A DNA stretch of 64,000 nt from Dactylosporangium sp. AC04546. GTDB taxonomy: Bacteria; Actinomycetota; Actinomycetes; Mycobacteriales; Micromonosporaceae. The notes beneath the pieces are model-generated. The model made no database searches and was not told the DNA's origin. It saw only the letters and a list, made by a program, of their open reading frames with translations. The stretch covers positions 27,753 through 91,752 of the forward strand of contig NZ_JAHYSG010000042.1 of the NCBI RefSeq assembly GCF_022095675.1. The letters run 5' to 3'. This document shows, piece after piece, positions 63,070-64,000 of this stretch (positions are counted from its first letter, which is position 1; each line of letters begins with the position of its first letter). A program made the position numbers and the translations under genes.

Positions 63070-63771
63070 TCAGACCCTGACCGGCTCGGACTCGTGCAGC
63101 GGCCGGGCGGGCGGGACGACGAACTTGTAGCCCACCTGACGGACCGTGCCGATCATCGACTCGTACTCCGAGCCGAGCTTCGCCCGCAGCCGCCGGACGT
63201 GGACGTCGACGGTGCGGGTGCCGCCGAAGTAGTCGTAGCCCCAGACCTCGCGCAGCAGCTGGTCGCGGGTGAACACCCGGCCCGGGTGCTGGGCGAGGAA
63301 CTTCAGCAGCTCGAACTCCTTGTAGGTGAGGTCGAGCGGGCGTCCCTTGAGCTTCGCCGCGTAGGTGTCGGGGTCGATCGAGAGCTCGCCGGCCTTGATC
63401 ATGCCGCCGCTCGCGGCGGCCGCCGAGTTGAGCCGGCCGACGGCCAGGCGCAGCCGGGCCTCGATCTCGGCCGGGCCGGCGGTGGCGAGGATGACGTCGT
63501 CGAGGCCCCAGTCGGCGTGCAGGGCGACCAGGCCGGCCTCGGTGACGACGGCCAGCAGCGGCACACCCAGACCCGTTGCGTGCAGCATGCGGCAGGTGGC
63601 GCGTGCGTCGGCCAGCTCGGCGCGAGCGTCGACGATCACCGCGTCGGGGCTCGGACCGCTCACCAGCGTGCGCACGTCCCGAGGGGCGGTGCGAACAGTG
63701 TGGGGCAGCAGGTCCAGGCCCGGTAGGACCACCTGTCCCGCGGGTGCCGCGGTCAGCAGCAGAATCTCCAC
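63070..63771 (-). CDS. glnR: Nitrogen regulator GlnR (orphan OmpR type)
   Basis: A 233-residue regulator. The receiver domain has the Asp48 in [10 protein letters not shown] but lacks the usual acidic pair and conserved Lys, as in known GlnR proteins that act as unphosphorylated dimers. The DNA-binding domain [20 protein letters not shown] with [20 protein letters not shown] matches Streptomyces GlnR. It controls nitrogen assimilation genes. It is upstream of mshD, as in mycobacteria (Rv0818-Rv0819). Confidence 0.95.
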   Translation of the reverse strand: MEILLLTAAPAGQVVLPGLDLLPHTVRTAPRDVRTLVSGPSPDAVIVDARAELADARATCRMLHATGLGVPLLAVVTEAGLVALHADWGLDDVILATAGPAEIEARLRLAVGRLNSAAAASGGMIKAGELSIDPDTYAAKLKGRPLDLTYKEFELLKFLAQHPGRVFTRDQLLREVWGYDYFGGTRTVDVHVRRLRAKLGSEYESMIGTVRQVGYKFVVPPARPLHESEPVRV

Positions 63772-63933
63772 GAGTCACCTCCGTCGCCGCGGCGCAATGT
63801 CCCGGCAACTCTGACGGGGTTATGGGTGTATCCCGCAGAAGAATATCTGAGTATTCACGTTTTGCTAGCTGCCCGACCGCAGTTCGAGACAGTTGGGTGA
63901 GCCACACCCCACCGTTTCCGCCAGCATGATATG

Positions 63934-63952
63934 GGCCCGCCCCGTGCGGGCC
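63934..63952. repeat. 7-bp GC hairpin near window end
   Basis: GGCCCGC and GCGGGCC flank a CCCGT loop, in the 229-base region upstream of glnR. The region holds the glnR promoter (not pinpointed) and, at 63983, a GTG that may open a plus-strand gene running off the window. Confidence 0.4.
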
Positions 63953-64000
63953 TGGCATCCCAGCTTCTGGCACGATCGGGGCGTGCCCGCTACCCCGCCC

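Noticed and set aside
62129..63973. 614-residue reading fused to mshD
   Set aside because: It covers glnR in another frame; only the last 304 residues have GNAT content.
63983..64000. Start of a plus-strand gene (GTG CCC GCT ACC)
   Set aside because: Only six codons are visible, so no feature can be supported.

Overview
The window is very GC-rich chromosomal DNA from a spore-forming, filamentous actinomycete. The family Micromonosporaceae is my best guess, from overall protein style, but this is inference. Evidence for an actinomycete: an ECF sigma factor and its anti-sigma factor matching BldN/RsbN of the sporulation cascade; mycothiol genes (mshA, mshD); a Rex-controlled hem operon; orphan GlnR; ribosomal protein bS22; a Nur-type Fur regulator beside a YgfZ-like gene; and frequent GTG/TTG starts. 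I see no rRNA, convincing tRNA, transposase, integrase, phage gene or CRISPR array. Most of the window looks like conserved core chromosome with a few accessory pieces.

Layout. 1-2.2 kb: a cut-off secreted protein (probably polysaccharide-active) behind galE, then a hairpin-rich intergenic region. 2.2-7.9 kb: the haem operon rex-hemA-hemC-hemD-hemB on the minus strand, with a Rex operator in front. 8.1-12.5 kb: a two-component pair, a HAD phosphatase, a glutaredoxin-like protein and an acyl-CoA ligase. 12.9-18.6 kb: the developmental block, with a 16-codon leader ORF coupled to bldN, rsbN, a HAD-IB phosphatase, an epimerase/acyltransferase pair, bS22 and a BdtA-like DNA-binding protein. 18.7-23.4 kb: a MacB-type ABC exporter (permease, ATPase, membrane-fusion protein) and a membrane-anchored metallopeptidase. 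23.4-29.8 kb: proline dehydrogenase, a CGNR protein, cold-shock protein, Ppx/GppA, a sugar isomerase, an acetyltransferase and a PilZ protein. 29.8-33.3 kb: phosphate regulators (phoP/regX3, a kinase lacking membrane segments, phoU behind a PHO box) and gpmA. 33.3-44.1 kb: two paralogous MFS transporters, a STAS protein, a lipoprotein hydrolase, a glycosyltransferase, ybjN, mshA, an SDR, a methyltransferase, an EI24 protein and a mycothiol-dependent-type enzyme. 44.2-53.4 kb: AlaX editing protein, a sigma-factor/dead-subtilase module, the DUF2516-HbhA-XRE cluster, asparaginase, BKACE, ygfZ-nur, nitrobindin with a tiny membrane protein, and a DsrE protein. 53.4-55.6 kb: a large RTX/zinc-peptidase putative type VII effector with a small partner. 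55.6-64 kb: an oxidoreductase, a NUDIX hydrolase, the pstSCAB operon with PHO boxes, mshD and glnR.

Themes. Phosphate control is split between the regulator genes at 29.8-32.5 kb and the pst operon at 57.9-62 kb. Both carry PHO-box-like 11-bp repeats in helical phase. Redox is represented by Rex, mycothiol enzymes, nitrobindin and DsrE. The most unusual pieces are the RTX-M91-like effector pair, the sigma-factor/pseudo-subtilase operon, the leader ORF coupled to bldN, the membrane-less phosphate kinase, and the truncated CBM87-like secreted protein next to galE.
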